Positions 1 to 9,721 are shown, counted from the stretch's first letter. The stretch is 64,000 nt of DNA from an uncultured Oscillospiraceae bacterium (GCA_944387065.1 CALXDM010000003.1:124001-188000); one strand, 5' to 3'. Notes: generated by a model from the sequence alone, not told the origin. Made by a program: numbers and translations.

Positions 1-61
1 CGATTGGGCGGTCTGAAAAGGGGATGGGCAGGAAAAAAGGGTCGCATTTCCTGTGCCGGTG

Positions 62-70
62 TGCTATAAT
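62..70 (+). promoter_or_regulatory. Candidate extended -10 promoter for the first operon
   Basis: TATAAT at 65-70 is preceded by TGC, giving a TGnTATAAT extended -10. The hexamer 17 bases further upstream (TCGCAT) is a poor -35. It lies about 70 bases before the GTG start at 141, a plausible distance. The call rests on the -10 alone. Confidence 0.4.
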
Positions 71-140
71 CGTCAAGCGGTTCCGGCCGGAGGCCGGAGC
101 GCCAGCGCGCAAGCAGCACAGAGAAAAGAGGACAAGACCC

Positions 141-1013
141 GTGGAGAAAAAACGCTTTGGGGACCGGCGCGACGGGCGCCGGGTGCGGGATCTGGATGGG
201 ATGCACGCGGTGATGCCTCATCTGATGCCCAAGCGGGCGGACGCGGAGGTGTACCTATCGGCGAAGATGGACGTCACCGCCGCGCTGGCCTATCTGGAGG
301 AGAAGAACGCGGGGGCGGGAGAGACCCGGGCCACCCTGTTCCATTGCTTTCTCATGGCGGTGGCCAAGACGGTGTGGATGCGCCCGCTGCTCAACCGGTT
401 TGTGTCGGGGCGGCGGGTCTACCAGCGGGATGAGATCACCCTGGGCTTTGTGGTCAAGCGCCGCTTTGAGGATCACAGCGAGGAGAGCCTGATGGTGACC
501 GCCGCCCGGGAGGACTGGACCCTGTCCCAGGTGACCGAGCTGGTGGCGGGCAAGGCGGGACAAGTCCGGGGTCAGGCCCGCTTTGGGGTGGACGGCGCGC
601 TCAACACTGTGGGGCGGCTGCCCCGCTGGCTGACGATGTTCATCGTGTGGGGCTACCGCACCCTGGACTTCTTCGGGCGGGTGCCCCGGGCCCTGGCCGC
701 GGAGGACCCCAACTACGCCACCGTGTTCTTCAGCAACCTGGGCTCCATCCAGAGCCCTGCGGTGTACCATCACCTGAACAACCACGGCACCAACTCCATC
801 ATGGTGACCATCGGCACCATTCACAAGGAGGAGCTGCTGCAAGCGGACGGCAGCCGGGTAGTGCGGGACGTGGTGGACGTGGGGGTCACGCTGGATGAGC
901 GGATCGCGGACGGGTTCTACTTTGGCCGCTCTTGGAAGATCGTCCAGCGCCTGCTGTCCCAGCCCGAGTTGCTGGACCGCCCTTTGAAGGAGGAAATGGA
1001 CCTTGTCGATTAA
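141..1013 (+). CDS. E2-like (2-oxoacid dehydrogenase/CAT-fold) acyltransferase domain protein
   Basis: This 290-residue protein resembles the catalytic domain of 2-oxoacid dehydrogenase E2 subunits (chloramphenicol acetyltransferase fold) with no lipoyl or peripheral-subunit-binding domain. The C-terminal DERIADG sits where E2 enzymes carry the active-site DHRxxDG, so the catalytic His appears replaced by Glu while the final Asp-Gly is kept. The GTG start at 141 is chosen because AGAGGA lies about 8 bases upstream; the frame is open further upstream without a better start. The gene overlaps the following acyl-CoA synthetase by 11 bases, so the two are probably co-translated and may act together on an acyl group. 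The substrate is unknown, and a non-catalytic role is possible given the missing His. Confidence 0.72.
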   Translation: MEKKRFGDRRDGRRVRDLDGMHAVMPHLMPKRADAEVYLSAKMDVTAALAYLEEKNAGAGETRATLFHCFLMAVAKTVWMRPLLNRFVSGRRVYQRDEITLGFVVKRRFEDHSEESLMVTAAREDWTLSQVTELVAGKAGQVRGQARFGVDGALNTVGRLPRWLTMFIVWGYRTLDFFGRVPRALAAEDPNYATVFFSNLGSIQSPAVYHHLNNHGTNSIMVTIGTIHKEELLQADGSRVVRDVVDVGVTLDERIADGFYFGRSWKIVQRLLSQPELLDRPLKEEMDLVD

Positions 1014-2742
1014 AAAGCACACCGAGGTTAAGACGCCTTGGCTGACCGCCCGGGGGGAGACGCCCGCCCACCTGGAATATTTCGGGGGCACCATGTACCA
1101 GGCGGTGGAGGCGTGCGCCCAGCGGTATCCCGACCAAACGGCCTACCTGTTTATGGGCAAAAAGACCAGCTACCGGGTGATGATGCAGCAGATCGACCTG
1201 TGCGCCCGGGCGCTGAAGGCCATTGGGGTGCGCCCCGGCGACCGGGTGACGGTGGCGCTGCCCAACTGCCCCCAGGCGGTGAGCGTGTTCTACGCCATCA
1301 ACCTGGTGGGGGCGGTGGCCAACATGATCCACCCCCTGTCCAGCCAGCGGGAGATCGAGTTCTTCCTGAAGGAGTCGGGCTCGATTTTTGCCATTACCCT
1401 GGACCAGTTCTACCACAAGTTTGAGGCCATCCGCCAGAATGTGAACCTGGACAACATCGTGCTGGCCTCCATCCAGGACGCGCTGTCCACCCCCATCAAG
1501 GCCGGCTATATGCTCACCGAGGGCCGCAAGCTGAAAAAGATCCCCAAGGACGCGCCTGTCCTGCGGTGGAACGAGTTCCTGGGCCGGGGTCGGGCCTACC
1601 ATTGGCACTACCGGGCCCAGCGGCGGGCGGACGACGTGGCCGTCATCCTGTACTCAGGGGGGACCACGGGAACCACCAAGGGCATCCTGCTCACCAGCCT
1701 GAACTTCAACGCTTTGGGGGCCCAGGTGATCGCCACCAACCCCATGTTCCGCCCGGGGGACAAGATGCTGGCGGTGATGCCGGTGTTCCACGGCTTTGGC
1801 CTGGGCATCTGCATCCACACCATGCTGGTCAACGGCGGCTGCTGCATCCTGGTGCCCCGGTTCACCGCGGCCAGCTATGCCAAGCTGCTGCTCAAGCACC
1901 GGTGCAACTTCATCGCCGGTGTGCCCACCCTGTACGAGGCGCTACTGCGTCTGCCCGCGATGAAGCGGGCCGACCTGAGCTGCCTGAAGGGGGTGTTCTC
2001 CGGGGGAGACTCCCTGTCGGTGGAGCTGAAGAAGCGGCTGGACAAGTTCCTGTTCGACCACAACGCCGCCACCCAGGTGCGGGAGGGTTACGGCCTGACC
2101 GAATGCGTTACCGCCTCCTGCCTGACTCCCTATCACCAGGCTCGGGAGGGCTCCATCGGCATCCCCTTCCCCGACACCTACTACAAGATCGTGGAGCCGG
2201 GCACCCAGCGGGAGGTGCCCTATGGGCAGGACGGGGAGATCTGCCTGTCCGGGCCCACGGTGATGAAGGGCTACCTCAACCACCCAGAGGAGACGGCCCA
2301 GACCCTCCAGACCCATCCCGACGGGCTGACCTGGGTGCACACAGGGGATCTGGGATGGATGGACGAGGACGGCTTTATCTACTTCCGGCAGCGCATCAAG
2401 CGCATGATTGTCACCAGCGGCTACAATGTCTACCCTTCCCAGCTGGAGAACATCTTCGACGCCCACGAGTTGGTGCAGATGAGCTGTGTGATCGGGGTAC
2501 CTGACGCGCTGAAGGTGCAGAAGGTCAAGGCCTTTATCATGCTCAAGCCGGGCGTACCCGCCGATGAGCGGACCAAGCAGACCCTGATGGCCTATGCTCG
2601 GGAGAACATCGCCAAGTACGCCCTGCCCTATGACATCGAGTTTCGGGCCGAGCTGCCCAAGACGCTGGTGGGCAAGGTGGCCTACCGCCAGCTGGAGGAG
2701 GAAGAGCAATCCAAGCTGGAGCCGGCGGGGGCTGCGCAGTGA
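1003..2742 (+). CDS. AMP-forming acyl-CoA synthetase / acyl-acid ligase
   Basis: This 579-residue member of the ANL (AMP-binding) superfamily would activate a carboxylic acid with ATP to an acyl-adenylate and then transfer it to CoA. The glycine/threonine-rich P-loop motif YSGGTTGTTKG lies near residue 215, and the hinge region HTGDLGWMDEDGF followed by IKRMIVTSGYNVYP lies near residues 446-480. The TTG start at 1003 has AAGGAGG at 987-993 with good spacing. The C-terminal subdomain has a lysine in LVGKVAYR, as expected for the second half-reaction. It is translationally coupled to the E2-like gene. Substrate chain length cannot be read from sequence; a medium- or long-chain fatty acid is likely but inferred. 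Confidence 0.85.
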   Translation: MSIKKHTEVKTPWLTARGETPAHLEYFGGTMYQAVEACAQRYPDQTAYLFMGKKTSYRVMMQQIDLCARALKAIGVRPGDRVTVALPNCPQAVSVFYAINLVGAVANMIHPLSSQREIEFFLKESGSIFAITLDQFYHKFEAIRQNVNLDNIVLASIQDALSTPIKAGYMLTEGRKLKKIPKDAPVLRWNEFLGRGRAYHWHYRAQRRADDVAVILYSGGTTGTTKGILLTSLNFNALGAQVIATNPMFRPGDKMLAVMPVFHGFGLGICIHTMLVNGGCCILVPRFTAASYAKLLLKHRCNFIAGVPTLYEALLRLPAMKRADLSCLKGVFSGGDSLSVELKKRLDKFLFDHNAATQVREGYGLTECVTASCLTPYHQAREGSIGIPFPDTYYKIVEPGTQREVPYGQDGEICLSGPTVMKGYLNHPEETAQTLQTHPDGLTWVHTGDLGWMDEDGFIYFRQRIKRMIVTSGYNVYPSQLENIFDAHELVQMSCVIGVPDALKVQKVKAFIMLKPGVPADERTKQTLMAYARENIAKYALPYDIEFRAELPKTLVGKVAYRQLEEEEQSKLEPAGAAQ

Positions 2743-2816
2743 GCACCCTACCGCTTCGAGAGCAGATCATTGATGAAAGGCACGCCACGGCCCGACACGG
2801 TGGCTGTCATGAGTCG

Positions 2817-2850
2817 AAAGGGCCCCGCGGCTGATGCCGCGGGGCCCTTT
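2817..2850. terminator. Bidirectional terminator between convergent genes
   Basis: A perfect inverted repeat pairs 2817-2830 with 2837-2850 around the loop CTGATG. AAA precedes and TTT follows the GC-rich core, so it can end transcription from both the acyl-CoA synthetase operon and the reverse-strand pseudouridine synthase gene. Confidence 0.8.
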
Positions 2851-2855
2851 GCTGC

Positions 2856-3755
2856 CTATCGGAACACCCGGTTGAAATCCCGGGGCAGCTTGGCGGTGAA
2901 GCGCATCTCCCGGCCGGTGACCGGGTGGCGGAAGGCCAGCTCGTGGGCGTGCAGGCACAGCCGGCCGATGGGGTTGGTGGCCGCGCCGTACTGCTTGTCC
3001 CCGGCGATGGGGCAGCCCAGATCCTTCATGTGAACCCGGATCTGGTTCTTCCGCCCGGTGTCGATGGAAAGCTCCAGAAGGCTGTACCCGTTGCCGGCGC
3101 GTTTCACCTCATAGTTGGTGATGGCCTGCTTGGCCCCAGGCCCCGGCTGGCCGGAGAAGCTCAGGTGGGTGCGGGTCTCCACCAGGAAGGAGCGCACGGT
3201 GTCCCGGTCCCGGGGGGGCCGGCCCTCCACCACCGCCTGGTAGCCCCGGCGCAGGATGATCTCGTTCCAGCGGGACTGGAACAGGGCCTTGGTCTCCGGG
3301 TCCCGGGCGAACATCAGCACCCCAGAGGTGTCCCGGTCCAGCCGGTGGAGCACAAAGACCCGGTTGTCAATGTGCTGGCTTTTCACATAGTCGGTCACCG
3401 CCCGATAGGCGGTGCGCCGTCGCTCGGTTTGAGTGGCCACGGTGAGCAGCTTGGCGGGTTTGTTGACCACGATGAGCCCCTCGTCCTCATAGAGCAGGGG
3501 GAAGGGGAGCGCGCCGCTGCGGGGGCCGGGGGCGGACAGGATGGTGACCACCTGGCCGGGGGCCAGGGGGGTGTCAAACTGGGAGGTGGGCCGCCCGTCC
3601 ACGGCCACAAGGCGGCGGGCCAACAGGGACTTGACGTTGTTCCGGCTCTTGCCGGTCAACGACTCCAGCAGGAAGGGCAGCAGGGTGGCGGGCTGGGTCA
3701 CGGGAAAGTCCCGGGCCGACCGCCGACTGGGGTGGGAGGCGCTGCTTTGGGCCAT
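2856..3755 (-). CDS. RluA-family ribosomal/tRNA pseudouridine synthase
   Basis: This 299-residue enzyme isomerises specific uridines in rRNA or tRNA to pseudouridine. An N-terminal S4-like RNA-binding segment covers about residues 15-75 (SRNNVKSLLARRLVAVDG), followed by the catalytic domain with the signature HRLDRDTSG, whose Asp is the nucleophile, and the C-terminal segment GRKNQIRVHMKDLGCPI. The ATG at 3755 is chosen for the purine-rich AAAGGGGG upstream; the frame stays open far upstream but the extra residues look non-coding. It stands alone between convergent and divergent neighbours. The exact target (RluC-, RluD- or RluA-type) cannot be assigned. Confidence 0.88.
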   Translation of the reverse strand: MAQSSASHPSRRSARDFPVTQPATLLPFLLESLTGKSRNNVKSLLARRLVAVDGRPTSQFDTPLAPGQVVTILSAPGPRSGALPFPLLYEDEGLIVVNKPAKLLTVATQTERRRTAYRAVTDYVKSQHIDNRVFVLHRLDRDTSGVLMFARDPETKALFQSRWNEIILRRGYQAVVEGRPPRDRDTVRSFLVETRTHLSFSGQPGPGAKQAITNYEVKRAGNGYSLLELSIDTGRKNQIRVHMKDLGCPIAGDKQYGAATNPIGRLCLHAHELAFRHPVTGREMRFTAKLPRDFNRVFR

Positions 3756-3890
3756 GGTGGGAAACCCCCTTTGGGTGAAAAATCTGGGGTAGGTCCCGTC
3801 CAGTTTATCACGGGGCGGAGGAAAAGTCCACGGGAAATCGAGTGGGACAGGCAAGTGCGGGCCGGTGAGCTCATAGGCTTTGCAGAGGTG

Positions 3891-4169
3891 ATGGCGGTGG
3901 CGGGGAAAGAAGGATGGTTGGCCCGGGCCTCCCGGATGCTGGACCTGCCGGGGGATGTGGTGGCGGGGCTGCCCCGGATCGAGCTGATTGGAAGCGGGGA
4001 GCTGCGCATGGAGCAGCACCGGGGGATCCTGGCCTATGGCCCGGAGGAGATTCACATCTCCGGGGGCAAGCTGGTGATCCGGGTCCGGGGAAGCGGCCTG
4101 GAGCTGCGGGCCATGGACCCCACCCAGCTGCTGATCACCGGGCAGATTACCGCGGTGGAGCTGGGCTGA
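3891..4169 (+). CDS. yqfC: Sporulation protein YqfC (YabP/YqfC family)
   Basis: This 92-residue protein matches the YabP/YqfC family in length and pattern: LDLPGDVVAGLPRIELIG near residues 17-34, then alternating beta-strands ending LLITGQITAVEL. Family members are made in the mother cell during sporulation. The ATG at 3891 gives the usual family length, with AGAGGTG immediately upstream. The frame is open further upstream but those residues do not resemble the family. It is followed after 75 bases by yqfD and then phoH, the standard order in spore-forming Firmicutes, which supports the call strongly. Confidence 0.85.
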   Translation: MAVAGKEGWLARASRMLDLPGDVVAGLPRIELIGSGELRMEQHRGILAYGPEEIHISGGKLVIRVRGSGLELRAMDPTQLLITGQITAVELG

Positions 4170-4244
4170 CCGCCCCGCCGCAGTGGCCCTGGGCGGGCGG
4201 GGGCTATACAGCCGGCGCCCGGGACAGGGCGGAAGGGGGCGGGC

Positions 4245-5495
4245 ATGAAGAAACTCATCAATCTGCTGCGGGGCTATGCCCAGGTGCGGGTGAGCGGCGC
4301 CTTTCCCGAGCGGCTTTTGAACCTGTGCGGCCAGTACAGGCTGCCCTTCTGGTGGCTGAGCTGGCAGGACGAGACCAGCTTCACCTTCCGGGTCCCCCTG
4401 GGGGCATTGGGTCGGCTGGAGCAGCTGGCGGAGCGATCCATGTGCCAGACCCAGGTGCTGGCCCGGCGGGGGGGCGGCGCTGCGGCGCGCAGTCTGCGCC
4501 GGCGGTGGGGATTTCTGCTGGGGCTGGCCATCTGCCTGGCGGCGGTGAGCGTGCTGTCCCGCTTTTTGCTGGTGGTAGAGGTCACCGGGAACGAGACGGT
4601 GCCCACGGCCATCATCCTGGCCGAGCTGGAGCGGCTGGGGGTGCGCCCGGGGGCCTACGGCCCCGGGATCGACAGCAGGGCGGTGGCCAACCAGGCGCTG
4701 ATCCAGCTGCCCCAGCTGTCCTTCCTGTCCATCAACATCCGGGGGAGCCGGGCGCAGGTGCAGGTGCAGGAGGCGGTGCGCCCCCCGGAGCTGCTGGACG
4801 AGACCACTCCCGCCGACGTGGTGGCCGACGCGGACGGCATCATCCTGGACATCCAGGCCAGCGCCGGCCGGGCCATGTTCTCAGAGGGGGACATTGTGAC
4901 CCAGGGGGAGGTGCTCATCTCCGGGGAGCTGGATCTGCGCGAGCCGGAGGGCAGCCAGGTGGACATGGGCAAGCTGCTGGTGCGGGCGGCGGGCACCGTC
5001 ACCGCCCGGACCTGGCGCACCCTGGAGGAAACCATCCCCCTGACCACCCTGGAAAAGACCTACACCGGCCGGGAGACAACCCTGTATTCCCTCCAGCTTT
5101 TGTGGGGGCAGGTGGATTTTTTTCAAAACAGTAGCATTTCCGGACAGATGTATGATAAAATAACCCAGACGGGCCGTCTCGCCCTGTTTGGACGCGACCT
5201 CCCCCTGGGGCTGAGCACCACCACCCTGCGGGAGTACACGCTGACGGAGGGGACGCTGGACCAGGAGCAGGCGCAACAGCACCTGCAGGCGCTTCTGCTG
5301 GCCCGGCTGGAGGAGATCCTGGCGGATCGGGAGGGGAAGGTGCTGCGCACGGACTTTGTCGCCCGCATCCAGGACGGGAAGCTCACCGTCACCCTGCTGG
5401 CCGAGTGCGAGGAGGAGATCGGCACCAGCGTGGAGCGCCAGGGGGAGACCGGCCGGGTCTACGGCGAGGGGTCCCAACCGGAAGCGGGGGCGTGA
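4245..5495 (+). CDS. yqfD: Sporulation protein YqfD
   Basis: This 416-residue membrane-anchored protein resembles YqfD. It has a short cytoplasmic N-terminus, one transmembrane helix near residues 88-108 (LGLAICLAAVSVLSRFLLVV), then a large extracytoplasmic part beginning with VTGNETVPTAIILAELERLGV, a POTRA-like start, followed by beta-rich sequence. YqfD is required for efficient sporulation in Bacillus (established knowledge); its biochemical role is poorly known. It lies between yqfC and phoH as in other endospore formers. The ATG at 4245 has GGGGGCGGGC upstream. Confidence 0.87.
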   Translation: MKKLINLLRGYAQVRVSGAFPERLLNLCGQYRLPFWWLSWQDETSFTFRVPLGALGRLEQLAERSMCQTQVLARRGGGAAARSLRRRWGFLLGLAICLAAVSVLSRFLLVVEVTGNETVPTAIILAELERLGVRPGAYGPGIDSRAVANQALIQLPQLSFLSINIRGSRAQVQVQEAVRPPELLDETTPADVVADADGIILDIQASAGRAMFSEGDIVTQGEVLISGELDLREPEGSQVDMGKLLVRAAGTVTARTWRTLEETIPLTTLEKTYTGRETTLYSLQLLWGQVDFFQNSSISGQMYDKITQTGRLALFGRDLPLGLSTTTLREYTLTEGTLDQEQAQQHLQALLLARLEEILADREGKVLRTDFVARIQDGKLTVTLLAECEEEIGTSVERQGETGRVYGEGSQPEAGA

Positions 5496-5534
5496 GAGGC
5501 CGGCCCGGGCCGCTTACAAAGGAGAAGGTTGCGC

Positions 5535-6512
<978 letters not shown>

Positions 6513-6537
6513 GGACGACGGGTGAGGGGGACAGAGG

Positions 6538-7020
6538 ATGGAGCATCAGATTCTCATCGACAGCACGGTGGCCGGGGCGGAGGGCTATGTCCGGCTGCTG
6601 CGGCAGGTGATCCCTCAGGCTCTGGCGGCGCAGGGGGTGGACTTTCCCTGCGAGGTGGACGTGCTGCTCACCGACGAGGCGGGTATCCAGGCCATCAACC
6701 GGGCGCAGCGGGGGATGGACCGGCCCACCGACGTGCTCAGCTTTCCCGCCTTTTCGCTGACCCCCGGTGCCCTCCCGGGGCCGGAGGCGGCCGACCCGGC
6801 CACCGGGCTGGTCCCTCTGGGGGATATGGTGATCTGCCTGGATCGGGTGAAGACCCAAGGGGAGGAATACGGTCATGGGCCGGAGCGGGAGGCGGCCTAC
6901 CTGGCGGTCCACTCGGTGCTCCACCTGCTGGGATACGACCATGTGGACGAGGGGCCGGACAAGGCCCGGATGCGGGAGCGGGAGGAGGCCATTCTGGCCA
7001 TTCTGGGACTGTCCCGGTAA
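6538..7020 (+). CDS. ybeY: Endoribonuclease YbeY (rRNA maturation factor)
   Basis: This 160-residue protein carries the UPF0054 metal-binding motif HSVLHLLGYDH near residues 122-132, whose three histidines bind zinc. It also has the conserved stretch RPTDVLSFPAF near residue 61. YbeY acts in 16S rRNA 3'-end maturation and 70S quality control (established for the family). Length is typical. A GGGGGACAGAGG ribosome-binding region precedes the ATG. It is co-directional with phoH and sits upstream of era, separated from it by a lipoprotein gene. Confidence 0.92.
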   Translation: MEHQILIDSTVAGAEGYVRLLRQVIPQALAAQGVDFPCEVDVLLTDEAGIQAINRAQRGMDRPTDVLSFPAFSLTPGALPGPEAADPATGLVPLGDMVICLDRVKTQGEEYGHGPEREAAYLAVHSVLHLLGYDHVDEGPDKARMREREEAILAILGLSR

Positions 7021-7044
7021 AGGCCGGGGGAAAGGAGAAAGGGT

Positions 7045-7689
7045 ATGAAACGAAGGGTGAGTGGTCTGGTGGTGGGTGTGCTATGTGCCACATTGCTGGC
7101 GGGGTGCTGGGCTGATCCGGCGCACAGCCCATCCCCATCGGTTGATCTGGAGACAGCTCCGGCCACCGAGCAGACGGAGCAGACGGCTCCCACCGTCCCG
7201 TCCGCCGGGCAGGCGAGCGACGGGGTGGCGCCGGGACAGAGCGATCCTGCCCCGACGGGGACGGCCGACATCCCGGTCCCGGGGGACCAGGCGTCCCGCT
7301 TTTCCGCCCTTGCGGGGGAGAGCGTGTTGGGGCTGGTGCTGCTGGAGCCCACCCAGGAGGAGCTGGAGCTGGCCGGTCAGGTGCAGGAGGTGTTCCCGCC
7401 CCAGCAGTACGGGGAGCGGATGCTTATTGTCCCCCGGCTGCCCGGCAGCAGCGTGATTATTCAGCAGCTCAATTATGACTCAGAGGGCGGGCTGACCGGC
7501 GCGCAGGAGATCTGGCGGGCCCAGGGCCAGCCCGAGGCGGTGCTGCTTCAGCAGGATGTCCCGGAGGGGTACCCCACCCTGCGGGTGGTCATCCAGTCCG
7601 GAGCGCATACCGGCAGCTATGAGGTGGCCTACTACGGCCGGGGGGACGGTCGGCGGGACTTCTATGTCTGGATGGACCGGGCGGCCTGA
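7045..7689 (+). CDS. Putative lipoprotein of unknown function
   Basis: This 214-residue protein has a lipoprotein signal: basic MKRR, a hydrophobic stretch and the lipobox LLAGC with Cys at about residue 21. A low-complexity Pro/Thr/Ser/Gln linker spans roughly residues 25-80. The C-terminal half looks globular (SVLGLVLLEPTQEELELAGQ, then beta-rich sequence), but I do not recognise a family. It lies between ybeY and era, where many clostridia have dgkA (undecaprenol/diacylglycerol kinase); it does not resemble DgkA, which is a three-helix membrane protein. GGGAAAGGAGAAAG supplies the ribosome-binding site. Confidence 0.75.
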   Translation: MKRRVSGLVVGVLCATLLAGCWADPAHSPSPSVDLETAPATEQTEQTAPTVPSAGQASDGVAPGQSDPAPTGTADIPVPGDQASRFSALAGESVLGLVLLEPTQEELELAGQVQEVFPPQQYGERMLIVPRLPGSSVIIQQLNYDSEGGLTGAQEIWRAQGQPEAVLLQQDVPEGYPTLRVVIQSGAHTGSYEVAYYGRGDGRRDFYVWMDRAA

Positions 7690-7726
7690 GCGCCCGGCGG
7701 GATACGGGAAAGGGGAGGAACACGCC

Positions 7727-8623
7727 ATGTCGGAGATCAAGCGATGCGGCATCATCAGCCTGGTGGGCCGGCCCAATGTGGGCAAATCTACCCTGGTCAA
7801 CACCCTGGTGGGGGAGAAGGTGGCCATCGTCTCCCCCAAGCCGCAGACCACCCGCAACCGGATCTGCGCCATCCTCAACCGGGGGGAGAGCCAGTTTGTG
7901 TTTCTGGACACCCCGGGGCTGCACCGGGCCCGCACCCGCCTGGGGGACTATATGGTGAAGGTGGCCCGGCAGTCGGTGGCCAACGTGGACGGGGTGCTGC
8001 TGCTGGTGGAGCCGGTGGACGCCATCAGCCCTGCGGAGGAGGAACTTATCGGGCGCATCCGGGCCCTGGGCGCGCCGGCGGCGCTGGTCATCAACAAGAT
8101 CGACACGGTGGACAAACCGGCGCTGCTGGCGGTCATGGCCCGGTATGGCCAGGCCCACGACTGGGCGGCGGTGGTGCCCATCTGCGCCCGCACCGGGGAG
8201 GGGGTGGAGACACTGCTGGCGGAGATCGCCCCCTGGCTGCCCCAGGGGCCCCAGCTGTTCCCCGACGGGATGACCACCGACCAGCCCGAGCGGCAGGTCA
8301 TGGCTGAGATCGTCCGGGAGAAGCTGCTGGGCAACCTGGACCAGGAGGTCCCCCACGGCACCGCCGTGGAGGTGACGAAATTTTCCCAGCGGGACAACGA
8401 CATCATTGACTGCCATGTGACCATTTACTGCGAAAAGGCCTCCCACAAGGGCATCCTCATCGGCAAGAAAGGGGCCATGCTCAAAAAAATCTCCACCCAG
8501 GCCCGGGAGGACATGGAGGCCTTCATGGGGGCCAAGGTCTACCTGGAGACCTGGGTGAAGGTGAAGGAGCATTGGCGGGATCAGCCGGGGGCCATTCAAA
8601 ATTTCGGCTACACAGACGACTGA
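7727..8623 (+). CDS. era: GTPase Era
   Basis: This 298-residue GTPase is essential for 30S ribosomal subunit assembly in most bacteria. G1 is GRPNVGKST near residues 14-22, G3 is DTPGLH near residue 62 and G4 is NKID near residue 124. A C-terminal KH domain around residues 205-285 contains IGKKGAMLKKI and binds 16S rRNA. The ATG at 7727 follows AGGGGAGGAA; residues further upstream belong to the preceding lipoprotein frame shift. It is followed by a short YqzL-like gene and recO, the conserved order. Confidence 0.95.
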   Translation: MSEIKRCGIISLVGRPNVGKSTLVNTLVGEKVAIVSPKPQTTRNRICAILNRGESQFVFLDTPGLHRARTRLGDYMVKVARQSVANVDGVLLLVEPVDAISPAEEELIGRIRALGAPAALVINKIDTVDKPALLAVMARYGQAHDWAAVVPICARTGEGVETLLAEIAPWLPQGPQLFPDGMTTDQPERQVMAEIVREKLLGNLDQEVPHGTAVEVTKFSQRDNDIIDCHVTIYCEKASHKGILIGKKGAMLKKISTQAREDMEAFMGAKVYLETWVKVKEHWRDQPGAIQNFGYTDD

Positions 8624-8710
8624 CGGGCCGCCGCCCCACAGAATTTGCCTCTCATAACCGGCCGCCGCCCGGGCCAAGCTAACCGCACAGGACAGCGAGG
8701 AGGTGCGGCG

Positions 8711-8851
8711 ATGGAGGGCGGATGGGAATTGTTTTGGGCTACCGGTCTGCCCCAGGCGTGGCTGCTCAGCCGGCAGGGGAACCGCCCGGCTCCAGCGCCG
8801 GGCAATGCCAAGACAGGGGACGAGGGGCGCCAGGACGGACAGCGGACATGA
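8711..8851 (+). CDS. YqzL-like short protein (era-recO gap)
   Basis: This 46-residue protein starts at the ATG at 8711, with GAGGAGGTG 7 bases upstream, a strong ribosome-binding site. Its N-terminal half, WELFWATGLPQAWLLSRQ, follows the pattern W-x-x-F-x-x-TG-x(4)-YLL seen in the YqzL family, whose gene lies in the same era-recO gap in Bacillus. Position and pattern together make the call; the C-terminal half is polar and not conserved as far as I can tell. Function is unknown. Confidence 0.6.
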   Translation: MEGGWELFWATGLPQAWLLSRQGNRPAPAPGNAKTGDEGRQDGQRT

Positions 8852-8923
8852 GGGGCGGGACGGCCGGTGGTCGCCCGCCCTGCCGGCAGGCCATCACGGA
8901 TCTCAAGATAGGAAGCGCTACAT

Positions 8924-9721
8924 ATGCACCTGACCACCAACGCCCTTGTGCTAAGGGAAGTGAACTACAAGGAGTCGGATAAGATCCTCACGGTGCTCAC
9001 CCAGCAGGAGGGCAAGCTGACGGTGTCCGCCCGGGGCTGCCGCCGCAAGGGCAGCGCCATTGCTGCGGCCAGCCAGCTGCTGGTCTGGTCGGAGATGACC
9101 CTGTATGAGTACCGGGGGCGGTGGGCCCTACGGGAGGCGGCCACCCAGCGGCGCTTTGACGGGGTGCGCTCCGACCTGGACCGGCTGGCCCTGGCCAGCT
9201 ATTTTGCCGAGGTGACCGAACTGCTGGCCGAGGAAGGCCAGCCCGAACCCGAGCTGCTCTCGCTGACGCTCAACTGCCTGCACGCCCTGGATCAGATGGA
9301 TCTGCCTCTGGGGCAGGTCAAGACCGCCTTTGAGTGGCGGGCCATGGCCCTGGCGGGGTATGAGCCCCGGACGGAGGGGTGCGCGGTGTGCGGCCGGGCC
9401 AGGCCGGAGCGGCCCTGCCTCCAGCTGAGCCAGGGGGTGGTCCGGTGCGAGGGCTGCGGCGGGGCGTCGGGGGCCATGCCCTTGACGGACAGCGCTCTGA
9501 CCGCCCTGCGCCACATGGTGGCCGGCAGCCCCAAGCGGCTGTTTGCCATCCGGACCGACCCAGTGTCCCTGGAGCGGCTGTGCGCTGCCTCGGAGGCTTA
9601 CCTGCTTACCCAGATGGAGCGGGGCTTTCGCACGCTGGACTTTTATCAATCGCTGCGCCGGGCCGGCCTGGGCCCGGCCCGGCGGCCCCAGGGGGGAGAG
9701 GCGCATGACGCAACTGTTTGA
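8924..9721 (+). CDS. recO: DNA repair protein RecO
   Basis: This 265-residue RecO would act with RecF and RecR to load RecA onto SSB-coated DNA. The N-terminal OB-fold starts TNALVLREVNYKESDKILT, and a zinc-binding set CAVC/CEGC occurs near residues 151-178. Length is typical (about 240-270). The ATG at 8924 has a weak purine-rich upstream region (AAGATAGGAAGCG). The 3' end overlaps mutS2 by 17 bases, indicating translational coupling. Confidence 0.92.
   Translation: MHLTTNALVLREVNYKESDKILTVLTQQEGKLTVSARGCRRKGSAIAAASQLLVWSEMTLYEYRGRWALREAATQRRFDGVRSDLDRLALASYFAEVTELLAEEGQPEPELLSLTLNCLHALDQMDLPLGQVKTAFEWRAMALAGYEPRTEGCAVCGRARPERPCLQLSQGVVRCEGCGGASGAMPLTDSALTALRHMVAGSPKRLFAIRTDPVSLERLCAASEAYLLTQMERGFRTLDFYQSLRRAGLGPARRPQGGEAHDATV

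Noticed and set aside
3914..5134. A 406-codon frame overlapping yqfC and yqfD
   Set aside because: It is a Gly/Arg/Ala-rich out-of-frame shadow of yqfC-yqfD, both of which match real families.
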